Assembly: GCF_002077175.1 (NCBI RefSeq)
Contig: NZ_CP014943.1
Coordinates: 4,774,001-4,838,000, forward strand
Length of the DNA stretch: 64,000 nucleotides
Direction: 5' to 3'
From: Colwellia sp. PAMC 21821
GTDB lineage: Bacteria > Pseudomonadota > Gammaproteobacteria > Enterobacterales > Alteromonadaceae
In this document: piece after piece, positions 10,167 through 20,288 of the stretch
Layout: the number at the start of each line of letters is the position of its first letter
Position numbering within the stretch: position 1 is the first letter of the stretch
Position numbers and translations under genes: made by a program
Notes under the pieces: model-generated
The model's input: the letters and a program-made list of their open reading frames with translations, nothing else
What the model was told of the DNA's origin: nothing
Database searches by the model: none

Positions 10167-10976
10167 ATGAAAATCATCTCTTTTAATATTAATGGTCTGC
10201 GTGCACGTTTACATCAATTGCAGGCAATTATCGACAAACATCAACCTGATATTATTGGCCTGCAAGAAATTAAAGTCCATGATGAAGTTTTCCCGTTGGC
10301 GGATGTTGAAGCCATGGGCTATCACGTATATTTTCATGGCCAAAAGGCACATTATGGCGTTGCTATGTTGTGTAAAAAAGCGGCTGATGTTGTCACAAAA
10401 GGCTTTCCAACCGATGATGACGAAGCACAAAAACGTATGATCATGGTGCAAACAACCGACGAAAATGGTGAAAAAGTAACTGTATTAAATGGTTACTTTC
10501 CACAAGGTGACAATATTGCCCATGAAACTAAGTATCCTTATAAGCGCCAGTTTTATAAAGACTTAATGCAATACTTAAATGAAAACCATACGCCTGATGA
10601 AAATGTTGTAGTGATGGGAGATATTAATATTTCACCTACGGATTTAGACATAGGCATTGGCGAGCCAAATAAAAAACGTTGGTTAAAAACTGGAAAATGT
10701 AGCTTTCAACCAGAAGAAAGAGAATGGTTAGCTACGTTAATGAATTGGGGCTTTACTGATACCTTTAGAGCTTTGCACCCGAGCCGTGAAGAAAGATATT
10801 CCTGGTTTGATTATCGCTCACGTGGCTTTGATGATAATCGCGGTTTACGCATTGACGTTGTACTAGCAACAGAGAAACTTGCTAAACGTTGTATAGAGTC
10901 CGATGTTGATTATGAACTTAGAGGCATCGAAAAGCCTTCTGATCATGCCCCGATTTGGTCTACGTTTAGTAAATAA
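10167..10976 (+). CDS. xthA: Exodeoxyribonuclease III
   Basis: The 269-residue product matches E. coli XthA (268) throughout. Visible catalytic positions: Asn in [10 protein letters not shown] (N7), metal-binding Glu in IIGLQEIK (E34), the [13 protein letters not shown] loop (Asp and Asn near 151-153) and the C-terminal SDHAPIW (His near 259). It cleaves abasic sites and 3' blocked ends in base-excision repair. A terminator follows at 10998. Confidence 0.96.
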   Translation: MKIISFNINGLRARLHQLQAIIDKHQPDIIGLQEIKVHDEVFPLADVEAMGYHVYFHGQKAHYGVAMLCKKAADVVTKGFPTDDDEAQKRMIMVQTTDENGEKVTVLNGYFPQGDNIAHETKYPYKRQFYKDLMQYLNENHTPDENVVVMGDINISPTDLDIGIGEPNKKRWLKTGKCSFQPEEREWLATLMNWGFTDTFRALHPSREERYSWFDYRSRGFDDNRGLRIDVVLATEKLAKRCIESDVDYELRGIEKPSDHAPIWSTFSK

Positions 10977-10997
10977 AAGTTTTCTAACCTACAACTT

Positions 10998-11016
10998 AAA
11001 GGGCGTATGCCCTTTT
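10998..11016 (+). terminator. Terminator after xthA
   Basis: Stem AAAGGGC / GCCCTTT with loop GTAT followed by TTCTT, 22 bp after the xthA stop and before the rlmA start. Confidence 0.7.
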
Positions 11017-11044
11017 CTTATCTAAAAACATAGTATTGATAATT

Positions 11045-11869
11045 ATGACTATAGCTGACTATGCTTGCCCATTATGTAGTTTACCCCTACTCAATCAAGC
11101 GAAAATATTTCGCTGTGACAATAATCATAGCTTTGATCTTGCAAAAGAAAACTATTTAAATTTACTGCCAGTACAATTTAAACATTCAAAAAATCCCGGT
11201 GACAATAAGGCAATGGTAAATGCTAGACGGGCATTTTTAGAAAAAGGTCATTATCAACCGCTAGTGGACAGGTTGGTCGCCCTATACCAGGAAAAAATAA
11301 TTACTGTCCCCGAAAAGCCGACTATTGTGCTTGATGCTGGCTGTGGTGAAGGGTTTTATACGCATCAACATAAAACGGCTGAAAATACCGTTTACGGTGT
11401 TGATATTGCCAAAGAAGCCATAAAAAAAGCCGGTAAAAAATACCCACAATGTCATTTTAGTGTCGCGACATTATCAAAGCTGCCTTTTGCTGACAGTTTG
11501 TTTTCTTGGATTGTATCGGTTTATGCGCCAATTTTAGAGCAGGAATTCACCCGAGTTTTATCCAATGGTGGTTTTTTGTTAACCGTTACACCAGCGAAAC
11601 AGCATTTGATGCAACTAAAACAGCATATTTATGATGACGCAAAAGAGCATGATGTAGATAAATTACCAATTGAACACTTAGCACTGGTGCATCAAGAAAA
11701 TATTTCTTATCAAATGCACTTAAAAACCGGTCAAGACACGCTAAATTTATTAGCTATGACACCTTTTGCTTTTAAGGCGAGTGAAGAGGTTAAGCAAAAA
11801 TTATCAAATCAAGATGACTTTATCTGTCAGGCTGATTTTCTTATTCGCCTTTATCAAAAACAGGGCTAA
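11045..11869 (+). CDS. rlmA: 23S rRNA (guanine745-N1)-methyltransferase
   Basis: An N-terminal zinc finger (CPLC near residue 9, then FRCDNNHSFD) precedes a SAM-dependent methyltransferase fold (VLDAGCGEGFY, motif I). The segments AKENYLNLLPVQFKHSKNPGDNKAM and ARRAFLEKGHY are diagnostic of RlmA, which methylates G745 of 23S rRNA. ATG at 11045 is chosen over an in-frame TTG at 11036. A strong terminator lies directly after the stop. Confidence 0.92.
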   Translation: MTIADYACPLCSLPLLNQAKIFRCDNNHSFDLAKENYLNLLPVQFKHSKNPGDNKAMVNARRAFLEKGHYQPLVDRLVALYQEKIITVPEKPTIVLDAGCGEGFYTHQHKTAENTVYGVDIAKEAIKKAGKKYPQCHFSVATLSKLPFADSLFSWIVSVYAPILEQEFTRVLSNGGFLLTVTPAKQHLMQLKQHIYDDAKEHDVDKLPIEHLALVHQENISYQMHLKTGQDTLNLLAMTPFAFKASEEVKQKLSNQDDFICQADFLIRLYQKQG

Positions 11870-11907
11870 AAAAAAGCGATACAGGTTCACTGTATCGCAC
11901 TTTTTTT
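11869..11907. terminator. Bidirectional terminator between rlmA and yfbV
   Basis: A 9-bp perfect stem (GCGATACAG / CTGTATCGC, 11876-11898) with loop GTTCA, flanked by an A run and a T run, placed between convergent genes. Confidence 0.85.
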
Positions 11908-11934
11908 ATCGCTCTATCAACAAGTTAATTTCTG

Positions 11935-12366
11935 TTAAGAAGTTTTGTAACGATTTTGAAAAGTTAAATTCAATAGTTGCGCTAGGTCTAAATAACGTGG
12001 ACGCTTAGTCGACAGCTTAATATCACCACCACTTTGATTAACGCGAGCAACACTTTCTTTGTACCAATTTTCAAGACCAGGAGGCAGGAACTTATCGGCT
12101 TTAATCCCCATAAATATCAAAGCTTGTAATGGAAAACTTAAAATACAAAGGGTATATAGCAGTGCTTGCGGTAAAACAGCCATAGTGCCCAAATACACCT
12201 GCATAATTAAGCAAAAAAGCGCTAGGCCTGGCATGATTTTACAAACCAAACGACTAACTTTTACGGCCTGATATTCAGCAAAATATTCACCGAGTTCAGC
12301 GCGAGATGGCCATAAATTAATGTATTTTCGGCCAAGCAATATAATTTCTAATATAGATAACTTCAT
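11935..12366 (-). CDS. yfbV: YfbV (UPF0208) membrane protein
   Basis: The 143-residue protein carries the YfbV pattern: hydrophilic N-terminus with LGRKYINLWP, two membrane helices (about 43-62 and 66-88) and a C-terminal soluble tail. Family members sit in the inner membrane and are linked to chromosome-terminus behaviour in E. coli; here only the family assignment is supported. Convergent with rlmA across a shared terminator. Confidence 0.85.
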   Translation of the reverse strand: MKLSILEIILLGRKYINLWPSRAELGEYFAEYQAVKVSRLVCKIMPGLALFCLIMQVYLGTMAVLPQALLYTLCILSFPLQALIFMGIKADKFLPPGLENWYKESVARVNQSGGDIKLSTKRPRYLDLAQLLNLTFQNRYKTS

Positions 12367-13000
12367 AACCGATACACTACATCAGGGGTTAATTAAAAGA
12401 TAGTACAAACTTGTTACCCATTCGCAGTACAGATGTTCTAAGAGGACCATTATTGCTGACGTTTTATTGCATAATAGCAATATTTCAATCACTTGTTAGT
12501 TAAGTCGTTCCGATCGTGACATTACTTACATACCAAAATAAACTATCAATGGTAATTCACTATGTTATTTCTGGGTTATATTAGCATAGAAAATTAATGA
12601 ATTAGTTAGCCAAACTTAGCAATAGGAAACGGTTAGATATCTTTTAACCCGTAAAAATGAACAGATAAATTTTACTGTTAATACTAGCATAGCCTCAGAT
12701 GCTGATAGTTAATTACGTGTTATAAAAACGCATCCTACTCACTCGATTTTTATTCAGCTGTATACTGGAGCTATACATTGGGTGCAATTCGAACACATTA
12801 GTAGTCATCCAACAAAAATATCAATATATAGGCAGATATGCCCTATAAATAAGTCTGTCTTTATCTGCTTTACTCATTAGCACTACATTTTCCTAACTTA
12901 TCTATTACCCTTTGTATATATTTTTATGCTGTTATTTTTTAACCACCTATTTAAATCAATAATAAACATGTAGTTACACACTTAAACAATAGTTGCACAC

Positions 13001-13031
13001 AATGATATCCACAGGTTATGTGGATATCATT
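13001..13031. repeat. Perfect 13-bp inverted repeat in intergenic region
   Basis: AATGATATCCACA and TGTGGATATCATT flank a 5-nt loop (GGTTA). No T tract follows on either strand and no gene ends nearby, so it is not an ordinary terminator. It could be an RNA stem or a protein-binding palindrome. Confidence 0.6.
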
Positions 13032-13176
13032 AAATGAACAATATAAAAACTAGTACAATTAATCCACGCTATAAGCCCTTATAGACATAGAAATACGCTT
13101 GCTTGATAGCAATAATCAAATTAGTGCGCATTAAACACAGGTTAACCAGTTAAAAACCATAGCCTTCAAGCTCTAG

Positions 13177-13192
13177 ATTACCATATGGTAAT
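13177..13192. promoter_or_regulatory. 16-bp palindrome upstream of ACT-domain gene
   Basis: ATTACCATATGGTAAT is a perfect palindrome 75 bp before the ACT-domain start codon. Its size and position suit a dimeric repressor operator. The binding protein is unknown. Confidence 0.4.
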
Positions 13193-13267
13193 AGTTTAAC
13201 CGCTAGAGTTAATGGTCATAAAAAGCTATAGTAGCGACATTAACATCTAAATAAACTAAGTTGATTT

Positions 13268-13648
13268 ATGAGTATTTTGACCCTGCGCCGTTTATCGGAA
13301 ACATTTTCTATCCATAGTTTACGACGTGAAAGTTCAATACCGGATGCCGTATTTAATGCACCAATATTCTTCTTGGCAAAAACCTATGACGAAATTTCAA
13401 TTGTGCTACCAGAGCACATTGAAATTGATAGTGAAGAAGCTGAACATGGCTGGCAAGCATTTGAAGTCGTTGGGCCACTCGACTTTACCTTAACCGGCAT
13501 AATGTCGAACATATCAACGGTGTTAGCGAATGAAAATATCAGTATTTTTGCTATTTCGACCTTTGATACTGACTACGTTTTAGTAAAATCAGATAAATTT
13601 GAAGCTGCAAAAACTGCACTTATAAACCATAACTATCAAGTGATATAA
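13268..13648 (+). CDS. ACT domain-containing protein
   Basis: A 126-residue protein with paired ACT-like modules: the second (GPLDFTLTGIMSNISTVLANENISIFAISTFDTDYVLV) is the CASTOR-type ACT signature. ACT domains bind amino acids to control enzymes or regulators, so this is probably a ligand-binding protein. It is 13 bp before yffB and may start the yffB-dapE operon. Confidence 0.75.
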   Translation: MSILTLRRLSETFSIHSLRRESSIPDAVFNAPIFFLAKTYDEISIVLPEHIEIDSEEAEHGWQAFEVVGPLDFTLTGIMSNISTVLANENISIFAISTFDTDYVLVKSDKFEAAKTALINHNYQVI

Positions 13649-13661
13649 CTCAGGAAATATA

Positions 13662-14006
13662 ATGACAATACTTTATGGCATTAAAAACTGCGATAGCGTA
13701 AAAAAAGCAAAAAAATGGTTAGAGCAAGAAAATATCCCTTATCAGTTTCACGACTTTCGAACGGATGGTTTCAGCGCTGCATTATTAGCAGAATTTACAA
13801 ACTCTGTCGATTTAATCGCGTTGTTAAATAAGCGCAGCACTACTTTTCGAAATTTATCTGAAGACATTAAAAATAACCTGACCGATGAAGTGATGACAGA
13901 GGCTATTTTAGCACAACCCACATTAATAAAACGCCCGCTACTTAAGCATAACCAAGCATTTTTGGTTGGCTTTAAAGATAGTCAATATCAAGAAACTTTG
14001 CTTTAG
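13662..14006 (+). CDS. yffB: ArsC/Spx-family reductase YffB
   Basis: The 114-residue thioredoxin-fold protein has KNCDSVKKAKKWL (single N-terminal Cys near residue 10), and TLIKRPLL, the ArsC-family hallmark with a conserved Arg. The Cys sits in a C-D-S context as in YffB rather than a redox CxxC. E. coli also has yffB next to dapE. Glutathione-dependent thiol chemistry is inferred from the family. Confidence 0.85.
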   Translation: MTILYGIKNCDSVKKAKKWLEQENIPYQFHDFRTDGFSAALLAEFTNSVDLIALLNKRSTTFRNLSEDIKNNLTDEVMTEAILAQPTLIKRPLLKHNQAFLVGFKDSQYQETLL

Positions 14007-14021
14007 GTACACGTTATCATT

Positions 14022-15170
14022 ATGAAAAAACATAGTAATTGCACTATTTCATTAGCCCAAGCGTTGATTGAACGCCCTTCTGTTACCCCTGAAGACTTCG
14101 GCTGTCAGCAACTCATGTCTGAGCGTTTAGCCAAGTTAGGTTTTAATAATGAAAGTATGGTATTTGAAGATACCACCAATTTATGGTCTCGAAGAGGCAA
14201 CTCAGGTCCAGTATTTTGTTTTGCTGGCCACACAGACGTTGTGCCTGCGGGAAATTTAGAAAGCTGGAAAAACCCACCTTTTGATCCCGTTATTGCTGAC
14301 GGTATGCTTTATGGTCGTGGTGCTGCAGATATGAAAGGAAGTTTAGCGGCAATGATAGTAGCAACAGAGCGATTTGTTGCTGATCACCCTAACCATTCAG
14401 GCTCAATTGCATTTTTGATCACGAGTGATGAAGAAGGCCCATTTATAAATGGTACTACCCGTGTTATTGACACACTTGAAGCACGAAATGAAAAAATTGA
14501 TTACTGTATCGTTGGCGAGCCTTCGAGTACAAGTAAACTCGGTGACGTTGTAAAAAATGGCCGTCGTGGTTCAATATCTGGCGAATTAACCATTCATGGC
14601 AAACAAGGTCATGTTGCGTATCCAGATCACGTCATTAATCCTATTCATAAAGCCATGCCTGCTTTAGGCGAGTTAAGTGAATTGCATTGGGATAATGGTA
14701 ATGAATATTTTCCCCCAACCAGCTTTCAACTATCTAATATTCAATCAGGCACTGGCGCTACTAATGTGGTTCCAGGGCACTTAACAGCACTATTTAACTT
14801 ACGTTATAGTACAGAACTAACTGCAGAAATGATCGTTGATAAAGTTGAAGCATTATTAACTCGGCATCAATTAGACTTTGATATTAACTGGGTATTTAAC
14901 GGCCAACCATTCATTACTGAGCCAAGCACGTTAGTTGACTCTGTCGTTCAAGCAATTAAAACTTGCTGTAATATAACACCAGAGCTTTCTACCAGTGGTG
15001 GCACGTCAGACGGAAGGTTTATTGCACCAACAGGCGCTCAAGTTGTTGAGCTTGGTCCGTGTAATGCTACTATTCATCAAGTTAATGAATGTGTTGCTGT
15101 ACAAGACTTGATTTTATTGACCGATGTGTACTATCAAACCTTGGTTAATGCTTTAATCAATGATGCGTAA
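14022..15170 (+). CDS. dapE: Succinyl-diaminopimelate desuccinylase
   Basis: The 382-residue M20 metallopeptidase shows the DapE set: metal His in FAGHTDVVP, bridging Asp in GRGAADMKG, general base Glu in [16 protein letters not shown] and a C-terminal ATIHQVNE histidine. It releases L,L-diaminopimelate from its N-succinyl form in lysine and peptidoglycan synthesis, in the cytoplasm as a two-zinc dimer. It follows yffB by 15 bp and overlaps the M15 peptidase gene. Confidence 0.96.
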   Translation: MKKHSNCTISLAQALIERPSVTPEDFGCQQLMSERLAKLGFNNESMVFEDTTNLWSRRGNSGPVFCFAGHTDVVPAGNLESWKNPPFDPVIADGMLYGRGAADMKGSLAAMIVATERFVADHPNHSGSIAFLITSDEEGPFINGTTRVIDTLEARNEKIDYCIVGEPSSTSKLGDVVKNGRRGSISGELTIHGKQGHVAYPDHVINPIHKAMPALGELSELHWDNGNEYFPPTSFQLSNIQSGTGATNVVPGHLTALFNLRYSTELTAEMIVDKVEALLTRHQLDFDINWVFNGQPFITEPSTLVDSVVQAIKTCCNITPELSTSGGTSDGRFIAPTGAQVVELGPCNATIHQVNECVAVQDLILLTDVYYQTLVNALINDA

Positions 15171-15849
15171 AATGACTGAACTTGAACTAATATTAACAGG
15201 TAAAACTGACAGTCATATTCATTGGTTAACTGATAACGTTGGTATTCATCAAGAAATGTTGTCGGCATTTACGCAACTACAACTCGCTGCACAAAGCGCA
15301 GGTATTGCACTAACAATAGCCAGTGGCTTTCGCAGCTTCGAACGACAATTAACTATTTGGCAAAATAAGTTTTCGGGCACTACAGCCATCAAAGATGCCT
15401 CGAATCAAAGAGTAGCGATTGATCAAATCAGTGAAGAAGAAAAAATACACGCTATTATGTTATTCTCTGCGCTGCCGGGTGCCAGTCGCCATCATTGGGG
15501 CTGCGATATTGACGTTTACGCAAAAAACTTATTGCCGGCAGAACAATCTTTAGCATTAGAACCATGGGAATACCAAGCTTCAGGACACTTCTATCCGTTA
15601 ACTGTTTGGCTTGCTGAACATGCAAAAGCATTTGGTTTCTTTTTGCCTTACGATAAATTTCGCGGTGGTGTTGCTCAAGAGCCTTGGCACCTTTCATACA
15701 TGCCTTTATCTCAACACTATCAACAGGCATATACTGAAGCACTTTTGGCTGAAACAATACTCAACAGCGAAATTAAAGGAAAAGACTTACTTCTCGCGTT
15801 ATTACCAGCGCTTTATCAACGTTATATTGCCAATATAGCCGATAATTAA
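15160..15849 (+). CDS. M15 family D-Ala-D-Ala carboxypeptidase-like protein
   Basis: About 229 residues with the M15B (VanY/DacC-like) zinc signature: [22 protein letters not shown] (zinc His and Asp) and EPWHLSY (catalytic Glu and zinc His). Such enzymes trim peptidoglycan stem peptides. No signal peptide is visible, so location is unclear. The start overlaps dapE by 11 bp; ATG at 15172 is an alternative. The dapE linkage suggests a cell-wall operon. Confidence 0.82.
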   Translation: MMRKMTELELILTGKTDSHIHWLTDNVGIHQEMLSAFTQLQLAAQSAGIALTIASGFRSFERQLTIWQNKFSGTTAIKDASNQRVAIDQISEEEKIHAIMLFSALPGASRHHWGCDIDVYAKNLLPAEQSLALEPWEYQASGHFYPLTVWLAEHAKAFGFFLPYDKFRGGVAQEPWHLSYMPLSQHYQQAYTEALLAETILNSEIKGKDLLLALLPALYQRYIANIADN

Positions 15850-15942
15850 TCGCGTGCTAGTTAAAGGTAATTAGCCTTGCTGCAGAAAGCTTTATTGGGT
15901 GATGAGTAGAAGATTTTTATAAATTTATTCAGAGGTTAATTT

Positions 15943-16173
15943 ATGACCAGTATATTAAATGAAGATTGGGTCGCCCCAGCTATCGTTATAGTTGCATTAG
16001 TTATTTTAATAGGTAATTTAAGTACTTTTCAAAAAAGTGCTAAAACACCATTACGTAAGAAAAGCTTGAACGACTTGAAAGAAACCATACCAAGAACCCA
16101 AAAGTCGCCTCATAAAATGCCAACAGTAACCAAAGATACTGTGCATAGCCATAAAACAAAAAACTCCGATTAA
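15943..16173 (+). CDS. DUF2897-like small membrane protein
   Basis: A 76-residue protein with one N-terminal membrane helix (about 11-27) and a basic, hydrophilic tail. It resembles the short DUF2897 proteins of marine gammaproteobacteria. AGAGG precedes the start. A strong terminator overlaps its end. Function unknown. Confidence 0.55.
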   Translation: MTSILNEDWVAPAIVIVALVILIGNLSTFQKSAKTPLRKKSLNDLKETIPRTQKSPHKMPTVTKDTVHSHKTKNSD

Positions 16174-16185
16174 CGGAGTTTTTTT
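16161..16185 (+). terminator. Terminator after DUF2897-like gene
   Basis: Stem AAACTCCG / CGGAGTTT with loop ATTAA followed by a T run to 16185. The stop codon falls in the loop region. Confidence 0.85.
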
Positions 16186-16224
16186 ATGCAACAATACCAG
16201 TTAAAGCAATGGCTATTTTAAAGA

Positions 16225-17310
16225 TTAAAAAGCATCTTTAAATGACAAGCCGGCTTCCATTACGTCAAATATTTTCTCTAAAGTCGCTTCAGGTAAAGCA
16301 CTACCTTCTTCATCATATAGAGTAACCGAAGATTTTTCGGCCACTTTCTCTACTTGAAATTGGTACTTACCATTTGGTAATTCGACTACCGGTAGGCTGT
16401 CTCCCCAAATGCTATTCCAAAAACTCGCTTGAGGTTTAACATAATCAACATAATAAATTTTAGTTGTTTCATTTAAATCTGTAATACTAAAACCATGATC
16501 TTCAAAAAATAATGGTAAGTTAGACCATAATAAATCTACATCAATTTCTACAATATAAGCAGCTTCACCAGAAACGTTCTCACTTAAACTAACAAAAGTT
16601 TGATTAGCACGTAATAAGCGATTTTCTTGCTGTTTTAAACGATATTGAAAATCAACTTGCGCTATTATTTCATTAAGCATATTCATTTCAGCGCGTTGCT
16701 GATCAATAATGTCGATACGCTTACTGCCGCCTGCCTGATCTGTTTTGAGGTAGTCAAGCAACTCAACCACTAATGAAACACTGCGGCCATGAGATTTACT
16801 TTCAAGTATATAGCGATACCGAATACTTTCAGAAATTTCTATTGATTTAAAAGGCCATGTGCCTGTTTCTACTTCTTTGTTATACCAATCTGATTCAAAA
16901 ACCAAACCAGCTTCGTCTATTTGTTTTAATTCAACATTATCTGTCGCTAACTCGCTTTCTAATGCTTTGGTAATAAAACCTTTAAGGTCTTCTTTCTCGA
17001 GCACTTGATCAAACCACACTTTAGAAATCGACGTGGTGTTTTCTGTACGCGTTGACGCCGCGATCGGCAAAACAAGTGATGGTGCACGCACATCAACATC
17101 TGCACCAACGGGGCCTTCATGGTTTATTTCATCAGTTACAAAATAGGTGTTAACTTGTTTAGGCTTAGCTATACCTGCAGGTATTTTTAACGCTGTTGCT
17201 TCTTTTTGTTCCGCGTATTCAAAATCGCCTACCGCTTGCTTATTATTTACAGTACCGCAGCTAGCCACTGCGACACTTAATAATGAAAAATAAAATATCT
17301 TGCGATTCAT
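16225..17310 (-). CDS. bamC: Outer-membrane assembly lipoprotein BamC
   Basis: A lipoprotein signal with lipobox VASC (Cys near residue 18) leads to a BamC-type sequence: an unstructured N-terminal stretch and two helix-grip domains (SKVWFDQVLEKED.. and AYIVEIDVDLLWSNLPLFFEDHG). BamC is part of the Bam complex that inserts beta-barrels in the outer membrane. The start at 17310 has GGGAG upstream; the frame opens 72 bp earlier without one. dapA, the usual upstream partner, is not adjacent. Confidence 0.9.
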   Translation of the reverse strand: MNRKIFYFSLLSVAVASCGTVNNKQAVGDFEYAEQKEATALKIPAGIAKPKQVNTYFVTDEINHEGPVGADVDVRAPSLVLPIAASTRTENTTSISKVWFDQVLEKEDLKGFITKALESELATDNVELKQIDEAGLVFESDWYNKEVETGTWPFKSIEISESIRYRYILESKSHGRSVSLVVELLDYLKTDQAGGSKRIDIIDQQRAEMNMLNEIIAQVDFQYRLKQQENRLLRANQTFVSLSENVSGEAAYIVEIDVDLLWSNLPLFFEDHGFSITDLNETTKIYYVDYVKPQASFWNSIWGDSLPVVELPNGKYQFQVEKVAEKSSVTLYDEEGSALPEATLEKIFDVMEAGLSFKDAF

Positions 17311-17382
17311 TAACACTCCCGAGGATACAAACCTGAATCTTTCTAAATTTAATTTTGCTTGTTTAGTATTTATAAGTAACAT

Positions 17383-17955
17383 TTTTAGTCATTACGACAC
17401 ACAATAATTCTGATATCGTAAAGTTCAAGCAATACATCTATAACGCCGTTTTGATTACTGAATCAGGGGTAAGTTCCCCAAACTCATCTCTTTTATTTAA
17501 AAGCCGCTAAATTAAAGGAAATAGCGCTAAATTGAGCAGCGCACCATGGTACTTGCCTGAAAATACAAACACAAGATATTGAGGCATATTTATCTTAAAA
17601 AGAGCGAAAAATGCTATATTTTCATCGTAACTTTAGCGCATAGTTACGCTTATAAGTATTTTTTAGGGGAGTTTTACTTGCGGTTAGAATTATCCCTTAA
17701 ATTTCTATGTTTACTTATACCCATTTGATTCATTCAGTGATCTAGTTTTTCATGAGGATAAATCGATAGTTACAAGGCATAAATTTAGTCAGTAGTTATC
17801 TACTTATAAATTTTATAACGCCGTAATTTACTTTTTAACCATTAAAAATGAGCAGCTAATTAATCAAATTGGTATAACTCTCAACTTGGTATAACTATCA
17901 ACAATAGTTAAAAGTATGACCTGTTTAAAGAGGAAAAAACCGAGTTATTTTAATT
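17383..17955. other. Intergenic region holding a MITE-like repeat
   Basis: No gene is seen upstream of bamC. The right half is occupied by the repeat at 17715-17877, followed by a further partial copy of its end (GGTATAAC, 17883-17900). Confidence 0.5.
17715..17877. repeat. MITE-like element, copy 1
   Basis: A 163-bp unit whose left end (TTATACCCATTTGATTCATT) is the imperfect inverse of its right end (AATTAATCAAATTGGTATAA). Internally it holds TTTTTCATGAGG and ATAGTTACAAGGCAT, shared with the copy near 23247. It has no coding capacity. Confidence 0.65.
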
Positions 17956-18171
17956 TTACTTTGATTCTAAGTGAGGTTTTTCTTGGTTACATGAGATTTT
18001 AAAAGCTTTATCGACTGCCGATAACATGGTGGTAAACATTACCGCGAAAATAATAGCTTCATTTGAAAAAAACCGAATCCCGGGATATTTATCGAATAAT
18101 ACCGTTATTGAAATTGAGACGACAAATCCGATCAACGAATATAAAAGCCAAACCTTTACCGATGAATTCAT
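17956..18171 (-). CDS. Small two-helix membrane protein
   Basis: A 71-residue protein with two predicted membrane helices (about 6-25 and 37-55) and a charged C-terminus. AAGGAAG lies 8 bp before the ATG, supporting a real gene. No family recognised. Confidence 0.6.
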   Translation of the reverse strand: MNSSVKVWLLYSLIGFVVSISITVLFDKYPGIRFFSNEAIIFAVMFTTMLSAVDKAFKISCNQEKPHLESK

Positions 18172-18276
18172 ATTTTATTCTTCCTTGTTATAAAACCTTT
18201 ATGTAAAGGTAGTTGATTAAAAAGCAGAGTGTGAATAATCAACTATCCAAGGTGCCGCTTGTTGTTAATGTTAATG

Positions 18277-18516
18277 TTAAGCTTTTTTATGACTGCCATC
18301 ACACAATGGCTGATTATTGGTTGATTTACAGCCACAAAAATAAACTTTTGTTGACTCTTTGGCGGTATATTTCACAGGAGTAAATTCTGAACCTTTATGT
18401 GAACCATCACAAAATGGCTGGTTTTCACTTTGCCCACACGCACACCAAAAATAACTTTTTTCTGCTTCTACCTCAATGCCAAATGGAGTGTCTGAAGCTC
18501 GTACTGGTTTACCCAT
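18277..18516 (-). CDS. CDGSH iron-sulfur domain protein
   Basis: The 79-residue protein carries two CDGSH-type 2Fe-2S motifs: CACGQSENQPFCDGSHKG and CGCKSTNNQPLCDGSHKK, each with three Cys and one His ligand. Tandem bacterial CDGSH proteins are soluble electron-transfer or cluster-transfer proteins related to mitoNEET. Partner unknown; it stands alone on the minus strand. Confidence 0.88.
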   Translation of the reverse strand: MGKPVRASDTPFGIEVEAEKSYFWCACGQSENQPFCDGSHKGSEFTPVKYTAKESTKVYFCGCKSTNNQPLCDGSHKKA

Positions 18517-18757
18517 AAGATATTCTCTGTCGTTTAATGTCTAAATTTAACAGCATTTTGTTAGCGTCTTTAATCAGTTTAGCAATAATTCCCCAAGAGC
18601 CAAGTTTCTATTTTCGCGTTTTGGTGTTTTAGTTAAATACTTTGCCGCAGAGTAAAGTCATACAGATAAACATGGGATAGTTTTCAGCGTTTGGGTTTCG
18701 TTCAACTTAGCTATCAAAACATATTCTTGTATTGACGAAAATAAGCTTCTATAACGC

Positions 18758-19099
18758 TTAAGTCGTCAGTCCTATGGTAACTTTAACTACACTGGCGAAA
18801 ACAAAGTACATAAGTAGGCCTATTGACCTTTTTCGCCTTCTATATAGCAATTCTTTAACAATAATTTCGTTGTTAACGCTTAAGTTAGAACTCCAAATCA
18901 AGAACCAACGTATTCTTAACGTAAATATTGTTTCATCGAACGTAAGGGTCGCATTGTGAATAGGTAAAAATAAAAGTAATTTGTTAAAAACAATGTCGCC
19001 GTTAGACTTAACGATAAACCTAGTCGATAGTCTATCGTAACTTACCAAAATAGTACTATTTGCAATTACGTGCTGAGAAGTTTGCATCCTTTCAAACAT
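18758..19099 (-). CDS. Hypothetical protein with C-terminal membrane helix
   Basis: 113 residues; beta-rich hydrophilic first half, a basic RRRKRS stretch near 87-92, then one membrane helix to the end. GAGGTG lies 7 bp before the ATG. This tail-anchored look suits an inner-membrane protein. No family recognised. Confidence 0.5.
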   Translation of the reverse strand: MFERMQTSQHVIANSTILVSYDRLSTRFIVKSNGDIVFNKLLLFLPIHNATLTFDETIFTLRIRWFLIWSSNLSVNNEIIVKELLYRRRKRSIGLLMYFVFASVVKVTIGLTT

Positions 19100-19391
19100 T
19101 TATTTAACACCTCATGAGACTGGAGAATTTAATACAAGGAGAACACAGTCGTTAAAATTATTGAAAATAAGTCTAGCAACAAAGTTCGTGTAAAATAATG
19201 ACGCTTTATATCGCTACATATTATTCAACTCAAACTAAAGCATAAACGCTGCTACTGCATTTCGCTTTACTTAACTTTACTCAAAAACCTGCACGCTCGC
19301 TTTACATCAGATGACTTTTTCTTTGCTTTATATTTTGTATATAAAGGGCCATTTTTAATATCGATTTAAGGCACTATTTATTAAGGCACTA

Positions 19392-20216
19392 TTATAAATT
19401 TGAGGCTTTAGCGCTGATTTTTGCACTCCAAATATTTTTTGATATAGGCGCTGCAAGCTTTGTTAACATAAAGTGTAATACGTGATTACCACAACACCTA
19501 AGCTTTTTTAGTAACGCTGGCGCTGTATCTGAAACAATAAAGGCTAGCTGGCTGGGGTCATAATAGTGTCGAGCAACAACGGTTCCACACTCTAACCCTG
19601 CATTCGCCAAACCTTCTAAATATTGCTTTTCGGATATTACTCCGCCGCCACATGCTGCTCTCAATGCGCCGCTGTGTCGAATCCACCAAGGCAGGTTTTC
19701 TGCGACTATGTCTGAAACCAACATTTTTCCATTTTTCTTTAAAACCCGCGCTATTTCGTTGAAAGCGCTTTGTTTGTCATTTGATAGATTTATAACACAA
19801 TTCGATATAACCCAATCAATAGAGTCTGATTCAATTGGCAAAGCCTCAATTCTCCCCATCCTAAGGTCAATATTGTGATATTTCTGAATTCTATTTCTCG
19901 CTAACGTCAACATATCAGTATTACTATCAACACCAATCACACGACCACTTTCACCCACTTTTTCGGCGGCAAGTAGTAAATCTAAACCCGCTCCGCAGCC
20001 TAAATCTAGTACAGTTTCCCCAGGTTTTACTTCACAAAATGCCAGTGGGTCACCACAACCAAATGAGTGTTCAATGATGTTTTCAGGTAAATCAGACAGC
20101 GTTTCAACACTATAGTCGGCAAATTTACCGCCAGCAGTTTTAGAGACCAGGGTATTTAAGTCTGCATCGATTGCATTCGAATATGCTTTTGATATTTTAT
20201 CGTTTTCAAATTTCAT
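19392..20216 (-). CDS. arsM: ArsM-like arsenite methyltransferase
   Basis: A class I SAM methyltransferase (motif I VLDLGCGAGLDLLL, GVDSN) with the ArsM-type segments SFGCGDP, SNCVINLS and RAACGGG. Cys54, Cys140 and Cys189 occupy the places of the three As(III)-binding cysteines of ArsM, the last two at the usual spacing of about 50. It would convert As(III) to methylated arsenicals. A MerR-type regulator gene lies 72 bp upstream on the same strand. Other SAM methyltransferases of the family remain possible. Confidence 0.72.
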   Translation of the reverse strand: MKFENDKISKAYSNAIDADLNTLVSKTAGGKFADYSVETLSDLPENIIEHSFGCGDPLAFCEVKPGETVLDLGCGAGLDLLLAAEKVGESGRVIGVDSNTDMLTLARNRIQKYHNIDLRMGRIEALPIESDSIDWVISNCVINLSNDKQSAFNEIARVLKKNGKMLVSDIVAENLPWWIRHSGALRAACGGGVISEKQYLEGLANAGLECGTVVARHYYDPSQLAFIVSDTAPALLKKLRCCGNHVLHFMLTKLAAPISKNIWSAKISAKASNL

Positions 20217-20288
20217 AATTTATCCCCTAGTTATGTTTACTCTTAGATATTCAGGTGCGAGTGCAATAACAATAAATAGCAGGGTAAA

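Larger units (their letters stand above)
12367..13267. other. 900-bp gene-free region with strong palindromes
   Basis: No open frame with a ribosome site was found on either strand. It contains a perfect 13-bp inverted repeat at 13001-13031 and a perfect 16-bp palindrome at 13177-13192, listed separately. A small RNA or 5' leader is possible but unproven. Confidence 0.5.

Noticed and set aside
15455..15757. 100-codon minus-strand frame opposite the M15 peptidase gene
   Set aside because: It is a shadow frame of a well-supported gene with catalytic motifs on the plus strand.
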